DNA of 64,000 bases from Flectonema sp. DT1601 (Eukaryota; Euglenozoa; Diplonemea; Diplonemida; Diplonemidae). Positions 44,078 through 54,900 of the stretch are shown here, piece after piece. The DNA is taken from contig OZ025806.1 in NCBI GenBank assembly GCA_964019425.1, forward strand, positions 367,374 to 431,373, in the 5' to 3' direction. Below the pieces are notes generated by a model. That model had not been told where the DNA came from, made no database searches, and saw only the letters and a list, made by a program, of their open reading frames with translations. A program made the position numbers and the translations under genes. The stretch's first letter is position 1. Every line of letters starts with the position of its first letter.

Positions 44078-46039
44078 TCAGTCAGAATCTGTCGTTGAAG
44101 TTGAGTAAGACTCTGTCGTTGAAGTTGAGTAAGATGAGTAGGATGACTGTGCACTTAAAGATTGTGAGTCCGAATCAGAGGATTCACATCGCTTTCGCTT
44201 CTTCTTGACTGTCTTTGCTGCTGGCTTTGCTGCTACTTTCTTTGCTGCTGGCTTTGCTGCTGGCTTTGCTGCTGGCTTTGCTGCTGGCTTTGCTGCTGCT
44301 TTCTTCGCTGCTGGCTTTGCTGCTGGCTTTGATGATTGCGAGGTTGGTTTCCGACAACTTCGTTTGTTGTGACCTTTAGCGTCGCAGTTGGAGCACGTCA
44401 GGGTCCTTGATTCACCGTTGGAGCGAATCCGAACCTTTCTTCTTCTCCCGACACCCTTCTGCACAACAGGGGGTTTCGTGCCGTCGAATTGAAGCTGTCC
44501 GGTAGGTATCGCCTGTGGGTACACAGAGACGCGGTAGAGCTCTCTGTAGCTGCTCATTCTGGTGTAGGGAGGCAAAGAGGTTTCGTGAGTAAAGACATTA
44601 TTGCGCTGATGTGTCAATACTCTGACTGTGTGGATGCAAGGTAGGTTGTGGCGGAGGAAATCAGGACAGCCACACACTAATGTTCCATCTTTCAGACACA
44701 CCAACCACCCGTGTTCTCGTCGTACTTCCCATTGTCCTTCACCCAGTGGTGTGACAGCATGGTTGTTTGCTGAGGTGGCACTCCCCCGAACGAACAACTC
44801 CACTGTCGGAACCGGATAGTTCGCAGGAACGTCAGCATGCATCTCGCGTCGGCTGGCGTAGGTGTCCGTTGTCCAACAACGGGTGTCCTTTATCACAGAT
44901 AAAAGACTCCCTTGCCGAGTCTCCTTGAACACGGCGTTGACGCATTCCGACGCGTTGGAGGTGTAGGTGTTGCATCTGGGGACACCCGAAGGCCAGTAAG
45001 CGTCTGACCACCTTTCAAGGTTTGACTTAAGCAGATAACGATGGGCACGTTTTCCGTACTTGTCCTTTATCCCTTGAAGGCACGTCTCGGCCTCTGTTTC
45101 GATGCTTAGCTTGCTAATCTTCCACACTAACAACGTCGCATCAACCTTCGGTATCTTCGTCTGGCTGGCCACGTTGCCAACCAAGTGCTGCACGCACAAA
45201 GCATGGTGCAACACGACTCCGTGCAGGGAGGTGTCGGACTCCAGCCCCTTCTGCCTGTCGGAAATCAAGACGAACCTTTTCAGTCGGTCGCCAAAATGGT
45301 TCTTCAGGTGGGTGTGGTGGTATGCCCATCCCTCGTGGTTTTCGACCACTCCAACCGAGTAGGCTAAAGGCATAACATGCCTTTCGGCGTCGATCCCCAC
45401 GGTGATGAACAAGCACCCACCAAACGGACCCGTCAGACTGCATGCATCGCTGCAGATGACAGGTGCCAGGTGCTCAGCTGTTTCTGGCCTCACAAAAGAC
45501 CAAAACACCCTCTCAAAAGCACCATCATCTCTCTTCTCGATGTTCCAGTACATCTGGCTGTTGCGCTGTTGGAGATCGGTGAGGTACGGTGCTATCAGGC
45601 CGTACTGCTCGCCCATCAACCCGTGGACCTTCTCCTTGGCCTTCTCCAGACCCCTCTCCACAGTCTTTTTGGGGACCGCAACGTCGCGGAATGACTTTAA
45701 GTCAATTGCCGCTTGTTTCGGCCCGTAGTCAAACTGACTGGCTACCTTCTCTTCCAAAATACTGGAAATCCAGTCCGACGTGCCATCGCAGCCCCGCCTC
45801 GCTTCCCCAGGTGCGCAAGTGTGACTCTCCACCTTCGTCACGCGGCACTCCCCCTCCACCACCTTTGCCTTCACCGTCCATTGGCATTCGTCGTTTGGAC
45901 AGGCGAGGGTGAGGTACGTGGGGCACCTTCTCTGCACCCTGCAGCTGTGTCCTAGCACAGTGTTCACCCGAAACACAGTCTGGATCAGTTCTTCCTGTGT
46001 GCGGAAGTAGTCTCCAACAGCATAAGTAGTAGCAGGCAT
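44078..46039 (-). CDS. Mutator-like transposase with SWIM and CCHC zinc fingers
   Basis: 653 aa, uninterrupted. An N-terminal FLYWCH/MuDR-type DNA-binding region (CPTYLTLACPNDECQWTVK) precedes the MULE DDE domain. Candidate catalytic acids are Asp in VICSDACSLTG, Asp in VLISDRQKG and Glu in SNASECVN. Then come a SWIM finger (CGCPDFLRHNLPCIHT) and a CCHC knuckle (CSNCDAKGHNKRSC). The C-terminus is an unusual run of AKPAAKPAAK-type repeats followed by a Ser-rich acidic tail, like a histone H1 tail. It cuts and joins the TIR ends described for the element. The gene lies toward the right TIR and reads away from it into the element. Confidence 0.93.
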   Translation of the reverse strand: MPATTYAVGDYFRTQEELIQTVFRVNTVLGHSCRVQRRCPTYLTLACPNDECQWTVKAKVVEGECRVTKVESHTCAPGEARRGCDGTSDWISSILEEKVASQFDYGPKQAAIDLKSFRDVAVPKKTVERGLEKAKEKVHGLMGEQYGLIAPYLTDLQQRNSQMYWNIEKRDDGAFERVFWSFVRPETAEHLAPVICSDACSLTGPFGGCLFITVGIDAERHVMPLAYSVGVVENHEGWAYHHTHLKNHFGDRLKRFVLISDRQKGLESDTSLHGVVLHHALCVQHLVGNVASQTKIPKVDATLLVWKISKLSIETEAETCLQGIKDKYGKRAHRYLLKSNLERWSDAYWPSGVPRCNTYTSNASECVNAVFKETRQGSLLSVIKDTRCWTTDTYASRREMHADVPANYPVPTVELFVRGSATSANNHAVTPLGEGQWEVRREHGWLVCLKDGTLVCGCPDFLRHNLPCIHTVRVLTHQRNNVFTHETSLPPYTRMSSYRELYRVSVYPQAIPTGQLQFDGTKPPVVQKGVGRRRKVRIRSNGESRTLTCSNCDAKGHNKRSCRKPTSQSSKPAAKPAAKKAAAKPAAKPAAKPAAKPAAKKVAAKPAAKTVKKKRKRCESSDSDSQSLSAQSSYSSYSTSTTESYSTSTTDSD

Positions 46040-46118
46040 CTTTTAATTTTTTTTTGTGGAAAGCTGCAACAAAAAAACTTTGTAATAAAAATTAAGAATT
46101 TTTTTTTTTTTTAAAATC

Positions 46119-46220
46119 TGTCAAGTTCGAGTCCCGGTGCGGTAACTTTTTTCCCTAATATTTCGGCCGATGGTCAATTTTTCGGGTCAAGTTCGAGTCC
46201 TGGTGGATAACTTTTTTTTG
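46119..46220 (+). other. two B-box/T-run units next to the right MULE end
   Basis: TCAAGTTCGAGTCC occurs twice (46121 and 46187), each followed by GGTG, a short GC-rich stretch, TAAC and a T-run. The motif equals the T-arm end of a tRNA gene. No A boxes are visible. The second T-run touches the TIR. A similar T-run with a GGGGTGGGACG stretch lies inside the left TIR when read outward (37802-37833). Confidence 0.45.
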
Positions 46221-46444
46221 TAGGGAGTTGGCGATTTCGCAAACTATTTTTGTTGAATTAGAGGTTTTCCCTTTAAAATTTAAAATATATTTATTTCCTT
46301 CGTTCTTCGGTCAGTCTGAGGTATACTTTGTGGATGTTTTTTTTTTTTTTTTTTTTTTTTTTTTGAAACTTAATTCACCTTAAATCTTCACACAGTTTGA
46401 TTCTAACGAATGGTAACTTTTCAATAAAAAAACGACAAATAAAA

Positions 46445-46675
46445 ATGAACATCTCACTGGTTTGCCCTGATTTAGACTTACCTACCGTATCAGTGATAGC
46501 AGGTATTGATACGCTGGTCCTGAACGCCTTGAATGTTGCAGCCAAAGAGTGGGATGTCAATGCGACAGAGTTTGACGTTACATTTGAGGGAGAGCAGCTG
46601 CCCATCGCAACTCGATTAACATCTCATGGAATTGTTGGTGATTCAATTTTGGTATTTGTTAAAACAAAACTATGA
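46445..46675 (+). CDS. small ubiquitin-like-fold protein
   Basis: 76 aa from ATG 46445 (MNISLVCPDLDLPTVSV). Beta-strand, helix (LVLNALNVAAKEW) and the closing part FEGEQLPIATRLTSHGIVGD followed by SILVFVKTKL follow the ubiquitin beta-grasp pattern (turn, short 3-10 helix, final strand). It lacks a C-terminal di-glycine, so it is not a conjugatable modifier as read. An ATG upstream at 46397 in the same frame would add 16 residues, but the shorter start fits the fold better. No intron is evident. Confidence 0.6.
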   Translation: MNISLVCPDLDLPTVSVIAGIDTLVLNALNVAAKEWDVNATEFDVTFEGEQLPIATRLTSHGIVGDSILVFVKTKL

Positions 46676-47355
46676 AACCCTTCTCTGTGAATGAATTTAG
46701 GGAGATAAACTACCAAAGTATTCGTTTCGCAATTGCCAATTTTAAAAAATAAGGAGCTAATTAATGTTTCCTAGAGAGATCTCGCAATCGTTGTGACTCC
46801 TCCTCTCTGGTGTGACTCCTCCTCTCTGGTGTGACTCCTCCTCTCTGGTGACAATTAATGTTCCAAGCATGCTATCAGATTGCCTGAAGCTGTATCAAAT
46901 AGTTGATCCTCTGTAAGTATACTCCGATGTACAAATACTTTGACTTCAATAAATAAATATATGCAGGTCATCTCACCACATTAGATTTATCAAATTTCTG
47001 TAGCGTCGACAACTATCGGAATCATTGCAGGCTGTTGATTTGTTAGGTCTGCACAATAATTGAATTACCTTCACCCAGTGATTGTATCGCGTTGCGAGGT
47101 TTGATCAGAAGAACTCAACGTCTCTGTTTGACGAACTTACGTCAATCGAATGCGGGAATTGAACTTGTTGAATCCATCTAATGTTGTTGACGTTTTTGGT
47201 TCTATTTGTAACCTCTGATGTAAAGGTTTTCCAGGAGAGGCGGGTGATCTCATTCTCTTTTCTTATTTTGTACACTTCCTCGACCGACGTCGTTGTTCTT
47301 CCTTTTACAATCCAACCGAATGATACTTCCCTTGACTTAGAGTGCGAAGAATGAT

Positions 47356-47389
<34 letters not shown>

Positions 47390-47432
47390 ATCAATCAGCT
47401 ACAAAAAAAAAAAAAAAGAAAAATTAAAAAAA
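46676..47432. other. intergenic, with a 3 x 19-bp tandem repeat
   Basis: GTGACTCCTCCTCTCTGGT is repeated three times at about 46794-46850. The remaining sequence has no recognisable gene; a T-run at 47359-47382 precedes the next gene. Confidence 0.55.
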
Positions 47433-50381
47433 ATGGATTTTCTCAACGCGGGAGATGACGGAATGTACATGTCGGAAACATCCTCAGCTGTACTCGATTT
47501 GGATAAATGTTTAGCAGTGTGCAGTAAGTCTGGATCTGATATACTACTTGACAGCACTATCGGTAAGGCAATGCTTCATCATCTAATAAAAACACCTGAT
47601 AAGGTGGCAGCAGCCATCGTTCCATTAGTATTTGACATTAAAGTCCGTTCTCAAATTTTAGAAGTGGTGAAATTTTTACACACGGCGGCATCCCAAGACA
47701 GCCTGGATACGTATAATAGTTTCATGTCTGTTTTTTGTAATATTGTGAAATCTGATGGGAATGTTGAAGCTTTATTTTCAACTTGTTTTATAATCATGGA
47801 ACTGTCGAGTTCACTCAGAAACTTATCAGAAAAACAAAAAGTATCTCAACAAGACATGATCACATTGTTCTTAAGCTATGCAATCGATCTTTTAAAGATC
47901 GCAACCACTACGGGAACTGTATCAAAAAAAGATAAAAATAGACCTTCAAAGTTGGGACTAAAAGCAGTGCAGTGTGTTGGTTCCATTTTGTCTAACTTAC
48001 CAGAGATTACGATAAAGAAGTACAAAGACAGCTACAATGATGTAATTTGGGGATACTATTCTCATTCAGTTAACCTGTTAAAACTTGTTAAAAAATGGTA
48101 CGATGGCCATAGACCAATTTTTGTTGTGATTTCATCGGCATTGCTTGAAAGATTAAATCAAATTTCAGATCAAAAATCAGTTTTAAAATCATCGTTTCAC
48201 AATAATAGAAGGGTCGGAATTCAAGAAAGTGATGACCAAATCACATCCGACATCGCTGTGTCGGAAATTCTTTTAATTACTTATGAACAGATTGGTATAT
48301 TAGTGTCACAGATAGATTTCTCATGTGAATTGCGAAAATTGATGTCAATTAAAAAGAGTATTTCTGAAAATCAACACACGATGTGGAACTACATAGTAAA
48401 ACTATCAGTCTGTCTAGGATCACTGTCACAGTCAGAACAAAAGGAACTATTCAACAGCAATAACAGAAGCGCTGCGAAGGAAAGGATAGCTCAATTGGTA
48501 TCTCCTTTGCTGGTGTTGTTGAACACAAAATCTAATACTGTCCCTCTTGATGATTCCCTCAAACGGATTATTCATTGCATGCTGACAGTGGTAGTGACGA
48601 GTGAGGATAATATACTGCCGCAACTTAACTTGTCTGAGTTCATTGAAATCGTGAGGGGATGCGGAGATTTGGAAAATTCTTCTCTCTCGTCAATTGCTGT
48701 AAAATTATCTGTTGGAAGGATTCGAACCGTGGTTTCTGAACTTCTAAATTTGGGTAATAACGTAGCAATTTTTTCTGTTAAAGAAATATTTTTTTATCAT
48801 AAAAATTCATTCGTGAATACCACAACAGAAACAGAACTCCTATCAGTCGTGAACACTGTTTTAAAAAGTGAATCCGTTCATTCGTTGGAGTTGATAAAGA
48901 TTTTACCAACATCGAAATTAGTACTAAAGTCAATTCTACATCGTTCCTTGTCATCATCACCAACCACCATACCACCACGACTACTTCAAGAAGCATTCAT
49001 CTGTATGTGCGTATCCACTAATTCGATTAAAGTGTCATTTCTGTCCTTGCTGTATGATTGTTTTCAGGAATACAATGAAAGTAGTGGTGAGGCGTTTGAT
49101 CCAAAAGTTAGAGAAGATGGAGGTGAGATTGAGAATAATATGAATGCCCCTTTGAATCCTTCTGACATTGGATTTTGTATGGCAAAGAATCAGACTCCGA
49201 AATTTAAAAACATAACGGAATTATCGAAGGAAGCGATTACCTGTTGGATTGAAGTGGTGTTGGAAGAGGGTGAGATTCCTAGATTGGAAATTTTGGAGGA
49301 ATTTTTAACATTATTTAGCAAACAGTGTAAGGAAGAATTCGTAGTCGCGTGTACTACGATTGCTACATCAAAATTGCTTCAAAATTCTGAAGGAAGAAGC
49401 TGCCCCGTTCAATCCGCTGCTCTAATAAAATGGATTTCTTCTTCAGTTGAAAAACTTTTAAACTCAAAACCGGATGATATCTTTTTGTGGTTGTCTCCGA
49501 TGCTTGTTCTGAGGCCACTTTCGCAATCGTTCTTCAATGATTCCGATAACAGTAAGCAAATCATACCTCTTTTAAAAAGCATCTCAGAAAAACACTCAGC
49601 TAAAGAAACACAACGTCTGTGTTGGGAAATTCTCTCTCGATGCAGACCTATCTATGAAGTGGTAGAAGGTGATTGCACGACAGAAGATTCACTCAAATTA
49701 AGAATATTTGCGATATGCAATGCGAGTGCTTCACTTTTAGAAAATCAAAACATATCCCAGAAGGATTGGGAATTAGTTTTGGATTGCCATCGTCTATACA
49801 ATGACAAAATAATTCCATCATCGAAAAATATTAAAGATTCCGTTGCATTGCAAGCTGCAGTGAGTGACTGTGGTAGTTTATCCCTTGCTTCAATAATGAG
49901 ATGTGTTAAAAACCATTCACAAGAGGTGATGTTGATATTAAAAAAGATAAAAAAATACTCACCGGAGTTAATCTTATCATCGCTGTCGTATATTAGGAAA
50001 AGTAATTTGGGAATACCACCGACACTACCTGAGATTATGATCAACGTAATTATTGAAGATGATGGATGCTTGTCTCCAATTATGTTGGAAATACTTTTTA
50101 ATTTAGTATACTCATCTCCTTCAGGTTCACTTCATCTCAGAGACGTCACTCAGCTCACTGTCACCGCATTAGATGCCATGAGCGGATCTATTGAAAAGCA
50201 ATTGGGAGGGTTGAAATTGCTTGGATCTCTCCTCGCTAAAACAGAACAATTCGCAGCATTATCTCCCGAAACTATCCAAATGGTGATCAGTTCTCTATCA
50301 GACATATCCTCACGTGGGAATGGAACAGAGCAACAGTTGGCTTCCCAACTACTTTCGGTTCTCCTCACGGGAGGGAAATAA
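47433..50381 (+). CDS. large alpha-helical protein of unknown function
   Basis: Single exon, 982 aa, start MDFLNAGDDGMYMSET just after an A-run. The sequence is Leu/Ser/Ile-rich with regularly spaced amphipathic helices throughout (LEVVKFLHTAASQD, LGLKAVQCVGSILSNLPE, IEKQLGGLKLLGSLLAKTEQ). This fits a HEAT/ARM-like solenoid, the kind of scaffold seen in nuclear transport, adaptor or genome-maintenance complexes. There is no signal peptide, transmembrane segment or catalytic motif. I could not assign it to a named family. Confidence 0.75.
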   Translation: MDFLNAGDDGMYMSETSSAVLDLDKCLAVCSKSGSDILLDSTIGKAMLHHLIKTPDKVAAAIVPLVFDIKVRSQILEVVKFLHTAASQDSLDTYNSFMSVFCNIVKSDGNVEALFSTCFIIMELSSSLRNLSEKQKVSQQDMITLFLSYAIDLLKIATTTGTVSKKDKNRPSKLGLKAVQCVGSILSNLPEITIKKYKDSYNDVIWGYYSHSVNLLKLVKKWYDGHRPIFVVISSALLERLNQISDQKSVLKSSFHNNRRVGIQESDDQITSDIAVSEILLITYEQIGILVSQIDFSCELRKLMSIKKSISENQHTMWNYIVKLSVCLGSLSQSEQKELFNSNNRSAAKERIAQLVSPLLVLLNTKSNTVPLDDSLKRIIHCMLTVVVTSEDNILPQLNLSEFIEIVRGCGDLENSSLSSIAVKLSVGRIRTVVSELLNLGNNVAIFSVKEIFFYHKNSFVNTTTETELLSVVNTVLKSESVHSLELIKILPTSKLVLKSILHRSLSSSPTTIPPRLLQEAFICMCVSTNSIKVSFLSLLYDCFQEYNESSGEAFDPKVREDGGEIENNMNAPLNPSDIGFCMAKNQTPKFKNITELSKEAITCWIEVVLEEGEIPRLEILEEFLTLFSKQCKEEFVVACTTIATSKLLQNSEGRSCPVQSAALIKWISSSVEKLLNSKPDDIFLWLSPMLVLRPLSQSFFNDSDNSKQIIPLLKSISEKHSAKETQRLCWEILSRCRPIYEVVEGDCTTEDSLKLRIFAICNASASLLENQNISQKDWELVLDCHRLYNDKIIPSSKNIKDSVALQAAVSDCGSLSLASIMRCVKNHSQEVMLILKKIKKYSPELILSSLSYIRKSNLGIPPTLPEIMINVIIEDDGCLSPIMLEILFNLVYSSPSGSLHLRDVTQLTVTALDAMSGSIEKQLGGLKLLGSLLAKTEQFAALSPETIQMVISSLSDISSRGNGTEQQLASQLLSVLLTGGK

Positions 50382-50584
50382 AACTACAAAAAAAAAATAA
50401 AAAATAGTTTATTTTTTTTGAGCACAAACTGCGAAGGACAACATTTATTTGATATATATTTTTTATTTATAAAACAGCTGTAAAAGTACAATAGAGATTT
50501 TAACTACTGAACTAACTGTGGTGTGATAACGCTATTTCAGATAAACAAAAAACTCATCTCATCCCTCAGAATGAATAACAATAA
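50382..50584. other. short intergenic region
   Basis: A/T-rich, with no gene or RNA signal seen. Confidence 0.5.
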
Positions 50585-51673
50585 ATGAACTCGGCAGAAA
50601 ATCCTCTTTTGGTAATTGAAATCGGAGAGACAATTCGGATAGGAAGGGGAGGTGAGCCATCACCAGATATATGTATCCCAGCACAGTATGATGGAAGAGG
50701 ACTACTACCAAATTCTCATGGAGGATACACCCTCACATCAGAAAATGAAAAGTATTTATCATTGTTGTTATTATCTGCTGTAAAACGCATAGTTGGTTAT
50801 GAACATGAAGAGTATAGATTAATTCAAAAGACCCTTTGCATGCTGTTGATCGCAAACTATGCTTCCGAAATATTCCGAGAACAAGTCGCCAGGATAGTAT
50901 TTCAGTCTCTTATGTGTGAAGGTTTATTTATATTATCATGTCCGATTGGCTCAGCCTACTCATTAGGAATGACGTCGGCTATCGTTGTAGACTGTGGATC
51001 AAAAGGGACGTGTGTTACCCCGATTTTCAATGGACTCACAGCACGTCTCGAGAACTGTCATATTAGTCCTGTTGGTGGAGAGTGTTTCACAGACACAGTC
51101 AGGGATTATATTTCAGATGAGAGGATGATGGGCAACATCGAAGTACCGTATGAAAGTAGAAGTAATTGGATAAAAAATCAAGCTGAAAAAATAAAAGAAA
51201 AACACTGCTATGTCCCAATTGGTATTCCCAATAATGAAAAACAGAATGATGAGGTAATTTATCTTCCTGACGGTCAACAATTTTCATTGCCATACGAAAC
51301 AGTCACATGTCCTGGTTACTTGACTGATGCTACTTTAGAAGGAAGTGTTCCTCATTTAATGAGATCGTTAGTAAACAACGCGATTGATGAACATCAAGAC
51401 CCAACCCCACTGCTGTCTGATTCTGTAATTGTAACTGGTGGTGTTTCTCTTACGAGAGGTTTGCTTCCAACACTTCACAAGTCTTTAGCTGATGCTTTTC
51501 CAACTCACCGTATTCAGAAACCAGTATCACATTCTAGTAACGAAGAACGTCGATACTCTCCCTGGGTTGGCGGATCAATCACGTCAATGTTTTTACCATC
51601 AGAACTTTGGGTAAACAGATCGGAATATGGTGAAGAGGGAAGAAGAGTTATTCACAGAAAGTGTCCTCCGTGA
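50585..51673 (+). CDS. divergent actin-related protein, Arp10/11-like
   Basis: 362 aa, single exon, start MNSAENPLLVIEIGETIRIG. Actin-fold landmarks are present but divergent: the first phosphate loop region IEIGETIRIGRGGEPSP, SAYSLGMTSAIVVDCGSKG (second phosphate loop, DCG in place of DSG), PVGGECFTDTV, VTGGVSLTRGLLPTLHKSL (adenosine loop) and WVGGSI near the end. The block from SAYSLGMTSAIVVDCG to GG best resembles ACTR10/Arp11, the pointed-end subunit of dynactin. That role (dynein cargo transport) is an inference, because divergent ARPs are hard to separate by eye. Confidence 0.75.
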   Translation: MNSAENPLLVIEIGETIRIGRGGEPSPDICIPAQYDGRGLLPNSHGGYTLTSENEKYLSLLLLSAVKRIVGYEHEEYRLIQKTLCMLLIANYASEIFREQVARIVFQSLMCEGLFILSCPIGSAYSLGMTSAIVVDCGSKGTCVTPIFNGLTARLENCHISPVGGECFTDTVRDYISDERMMGNIEVPYESRSNWIKNQAEKIKEKHCYVPIGIPNNEKQNDEVIYLPDGQQFSLPYETVTCPGYLTDATLEGSVPHLMRSLVNNAIDEHQDPTPLLSDSVIVTGGVSLTRGLLPTLHKSLADAFPTHRIQKPVSHSSNEERRYSPWVGGSITSMFLPSELWVNRSEYGEEGRRVIHRKCPP

Positions 51674-51988
51674 AGAACATTATAATTACCAAGTCGACTG
51701 ATGAAGCATGTTCAAAATCTCTCATATTATTATTAATTTGTGGTTCCTTTTTTTTTCTTTTTTTCCCGACAACATTAGCGAAAACCGCATTAGTTTTTTT
51801 TTTCTCAAAAGAAAAGGAAGTGATCCGGAGTTTGCTATGGTGGGCGTTGTGAGAATGATGTAAATGGTTTTTATTTTATTTCCCCCCCCTTTTCTTTTGC
51901 AGTCCTCCCTCTCCCTCTTCTCCCACATCTCCAACCAACCCTTTCCTTAAAACACATAATGGAAGGGTAAATAAAGTAAAATATAATA
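51674..51988. other. intergenic region, no gene seen
   Basis: C/T-rich and A/T-rich stretches only; TCCCTCTCCCTCTTCTCC near 51905. An ATAATG context precedes the next start. Confidence 0.5.
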
Positions 51989-54900
51989 ATGACTAACACT
52001 GATAACAGTGTCTCACCACAGGAAGGTTCTGTTCCAGACTCACCACATGTACTGAAGAGAACACTAAAAGGGTTTACAGAAGGTCAACCAGCTGAGTGGT
52101 TGTTTAGACCTGATCCTACAACACCAGCAGGACAACCATCCGGAGGTTGGATGTGGGTAACAAGTGAACATAGTGAGGGAGGAAGAGGTAGTGAAGGCAG
52201 CACTTCTCCTACTCTAAAAGGAGAAAGTAATGTTAGATTTGCAGCAATGCCTGACCCACAAGATCAGGAAGTCAGCGATCAAGAATCAGATCAATCTGAC
52301 GGTACTTATGAAAAACCCCGGTGGCTACTTGGCTACCTTCCGACATTTAGGGAATCATTCCCTGCGGAATGCAATACTTTTGCTGCTAACGTCGCTGTTG
52401 GACTTTTAAACGGTCTCGGAATGACGCTCGCAATGATAGTAACTGCTGCTTGGCTCTTCACCAGCACTCCAGAACTCGAAAATAGTCTCTCTTCAGGTAT
52501 TAGTGTAATGCTTTTCTCTGCCGCATTAGGCATCACGTGGACGTCTTTATTTGGTCGTCTTCAATACACAATTTCAACACCTCAAGATGTAGTAGCAGTT
52601 CTTTGGGCATCAATGGCATCAAAGATAAGTGATCACTACAAAGATCAACCTGAGAAAGTTGCTCCAACTGTTTTTATATTAGTTGCGTTATCAACTGTCT
52701 TGACTGGTGTGGTGTTACTTTTGTTGGGATCGATGAAGGTTGGAAAAGTCATGTTAATGTTTCCGGCTCCAGTCACAGGTGGTTTCCTCGGAGCTATTGG
52801 GTACTACAGCGTGGTCAGTTCATTTAAAATAGCATCTGGTGCAGACTGGTCTCCGTATTTCTGGCCAACAAACTGGTCAGCTGATGAGGGAGGATTATTC
52901 CACCCTGGATCTGTTGCCAGGGTTGCTTGCACTGTTGTTTTTGTAATCGTTTTGAGAAACGTTCCTTGGTGGTGCGCAGAAAATGTCAATGTTAATTTTT
53001 TAAAAAAACTGTGGGTTACGATATTTATGTTAGTACCTTTACCAGTGTTCTACATTGTACTAGTAGTGGCTGAAGTACCCCTGGAGACAATAAGACCGAG
53101 TTGGGTTTATGAAGAAGCGAACGCATCTGCACCATTCTATGAGCTGTGGCTGAACTATGACTTGTCTGCTTTAGATGCGACTAGTCTTGGTCTCGTATGG
53201 AGTGACTTATTAGTCGTTGCTTTTATGTCTACACTCTGTAGTATGTTAGGGTTATTAGGAATAACAGCACATTATCCATCAGGAACTGAGTCTGATCCAA
53301 ACCCGTGGGAGAGAATTGATTACAATCACGAATTACTTTGTATCGGTGCGAACAATCTTTTAATCGGATCAACTGGAGGTGCTGTTGTATTTTATAGAAT
53401 CGGAGCATCAATTCGACAGCGAGCAGATGGAGGTGACTATCGCCTTGGTCTTTATGTAGCCGGAATCTTTGTTATTGTTGTGTTCTGTTCTTCACTTCCT
53501 ATAGCACCGTATGTTCCAAAATTTTACTTAGCGGGATTTCAGCTTCACACCGGAATTGATTTCTTAAAAGGAGCGTTTTCCGGATTTGATAAGTACGGAT
53601 GGGTTGATCGATTCGTGACAATTGTTTGTATAATAGTCGCAGCATTCTCTCAGAGTCCTGTTTATGGTATTTTTGCTGGTTTCGGTCTAGCCGTGATTTT
53701 ATTTTTGTACAGCACCTCAAGAACTAGTCCAGTAAAGGAAGCATCAACTGGAGTTCATCTATCAAGTACTGAAAAAAGACCAGATTGGGAAAATGATTTT
53801 TTGATGGTTAGAAATGGAGTAGCAGAACAGGCTTCTTCTGGGATAGTAGTGTTGCAATTACAGGGATTTATGTTCTTTGGAACTGTGCTATCTCTTTCTG
53901 ATGCTTTGGCGGATACCCTCACCCAAAACTCTTTGAATGATAAACTTCGTTATATAATTCTCGACTTTGCATCGGTTCCATACGTCGATCCATCGGCCGC
54001 AGATGCATTCTCAAAAGCCCGAGCAGCAGCAATAAGAAAGAACGTAACTCTTCTCTTCTCTGGTATGGTTCCTAAAGTCGCAAGAGTATTAGCAATGAGT
54101 GGTGTTATTCATATCGCAGCAGCCGATGCGATAGAGAATGATGCGGTTGGAATGTATTTAGAAGATGAAGTAGCCTTACACAAGTCATACAGCATGGCTG
54201 GGATAGAAGGATACATGAGTTATAAAAGGTCCCAGAGATCGTTTTTAAGAACTATCGTTGACAACAGAGATCGTTTAAACGCGAGTAATAGTGGACAAGA
54301 CAAGGAAAGGTCTGGTAGTTCGAGCATGAGAAGCAAGAGTATGAAAAGTTTATTGTCGTCAAAGAGTCTGTTAAGGAAAGGATCAAAGCAATATATGACT
54401 AATTCTCAACTATCTGCGTCAACTCTACGAATGGATTCTGACTATCTATCCATATCTAATGTGAGAAGACTTCCCAGTCGAAGAGTTAAAAGGAAAACAT
54501 CTTCAAATCCTTCAGTCGTTGCAAAACCGACAAACAACTGCCCTGATGCTTCTTCTACGAGTAGTAGTCATAGTGATGTTACTGTTCCTGTCGCTGATAA
54601 TAATGAAAGTGATTCTTCTTCTGAGGAGGGTGATACTTTTGTTCATTTAGATGAGGCTTTGTATTTCGCAGAACAACAATTGTTGTCATCTTTCTACTAC
54701 AGCGATCGTCGTCGTCGATCGGATTGGAAACTCGGAAGTTGCATTGAAAGGCAATACCTTGAAGCAGCAAGACAACACAAATCTGCTCTGTCGAACTACG
54801 CACTATCGAAAATGCTTAACATTTCTGAGGCCGAAATTGCGGAACTCCGACCTCCTCCTGGATCAGACACTGGTCGTTGGACCAAACGGGTAGTTCTTGA

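Larger units (their letters stand above)
37755..46271. mobile_element. autonomous Mutator-like element (MULE) with nested LINE
   Basis: Ends are 47-bp terminal inverted repeats (37755-37801 and 46225-46271), identical at 45 of 47 positions, beginning GGGAAAACC and containing ACAAAAATAGTTTGCGAAATCG. The flanks are a perfect 9-bp duplication TTTAAAATT (37746-37754 and 46272-46280), the size typical of Mutator. It encodes an intact transposase on the minus strand at 44078-46039. Removing the nested LINE (about 37857-43830) leaves a ~2.5-kb element, a normal MULE size. The near-identical ends, exact duplication and open transposase indicate recent insertion. Confidence 0.93.

Noticed and set aside
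46119-46150. A functional tRNA gene near the right MULE end
   Set aside because: Only the T-arm/B box is present; nothing upstream fits an A box or anticodon arm.
47433-50381. FANCI, symplekin or adaptor-complex subunit identity for the helical protein
   Set aside because: Only general helical-repeat character is visible; no family-specific motif could be matched.
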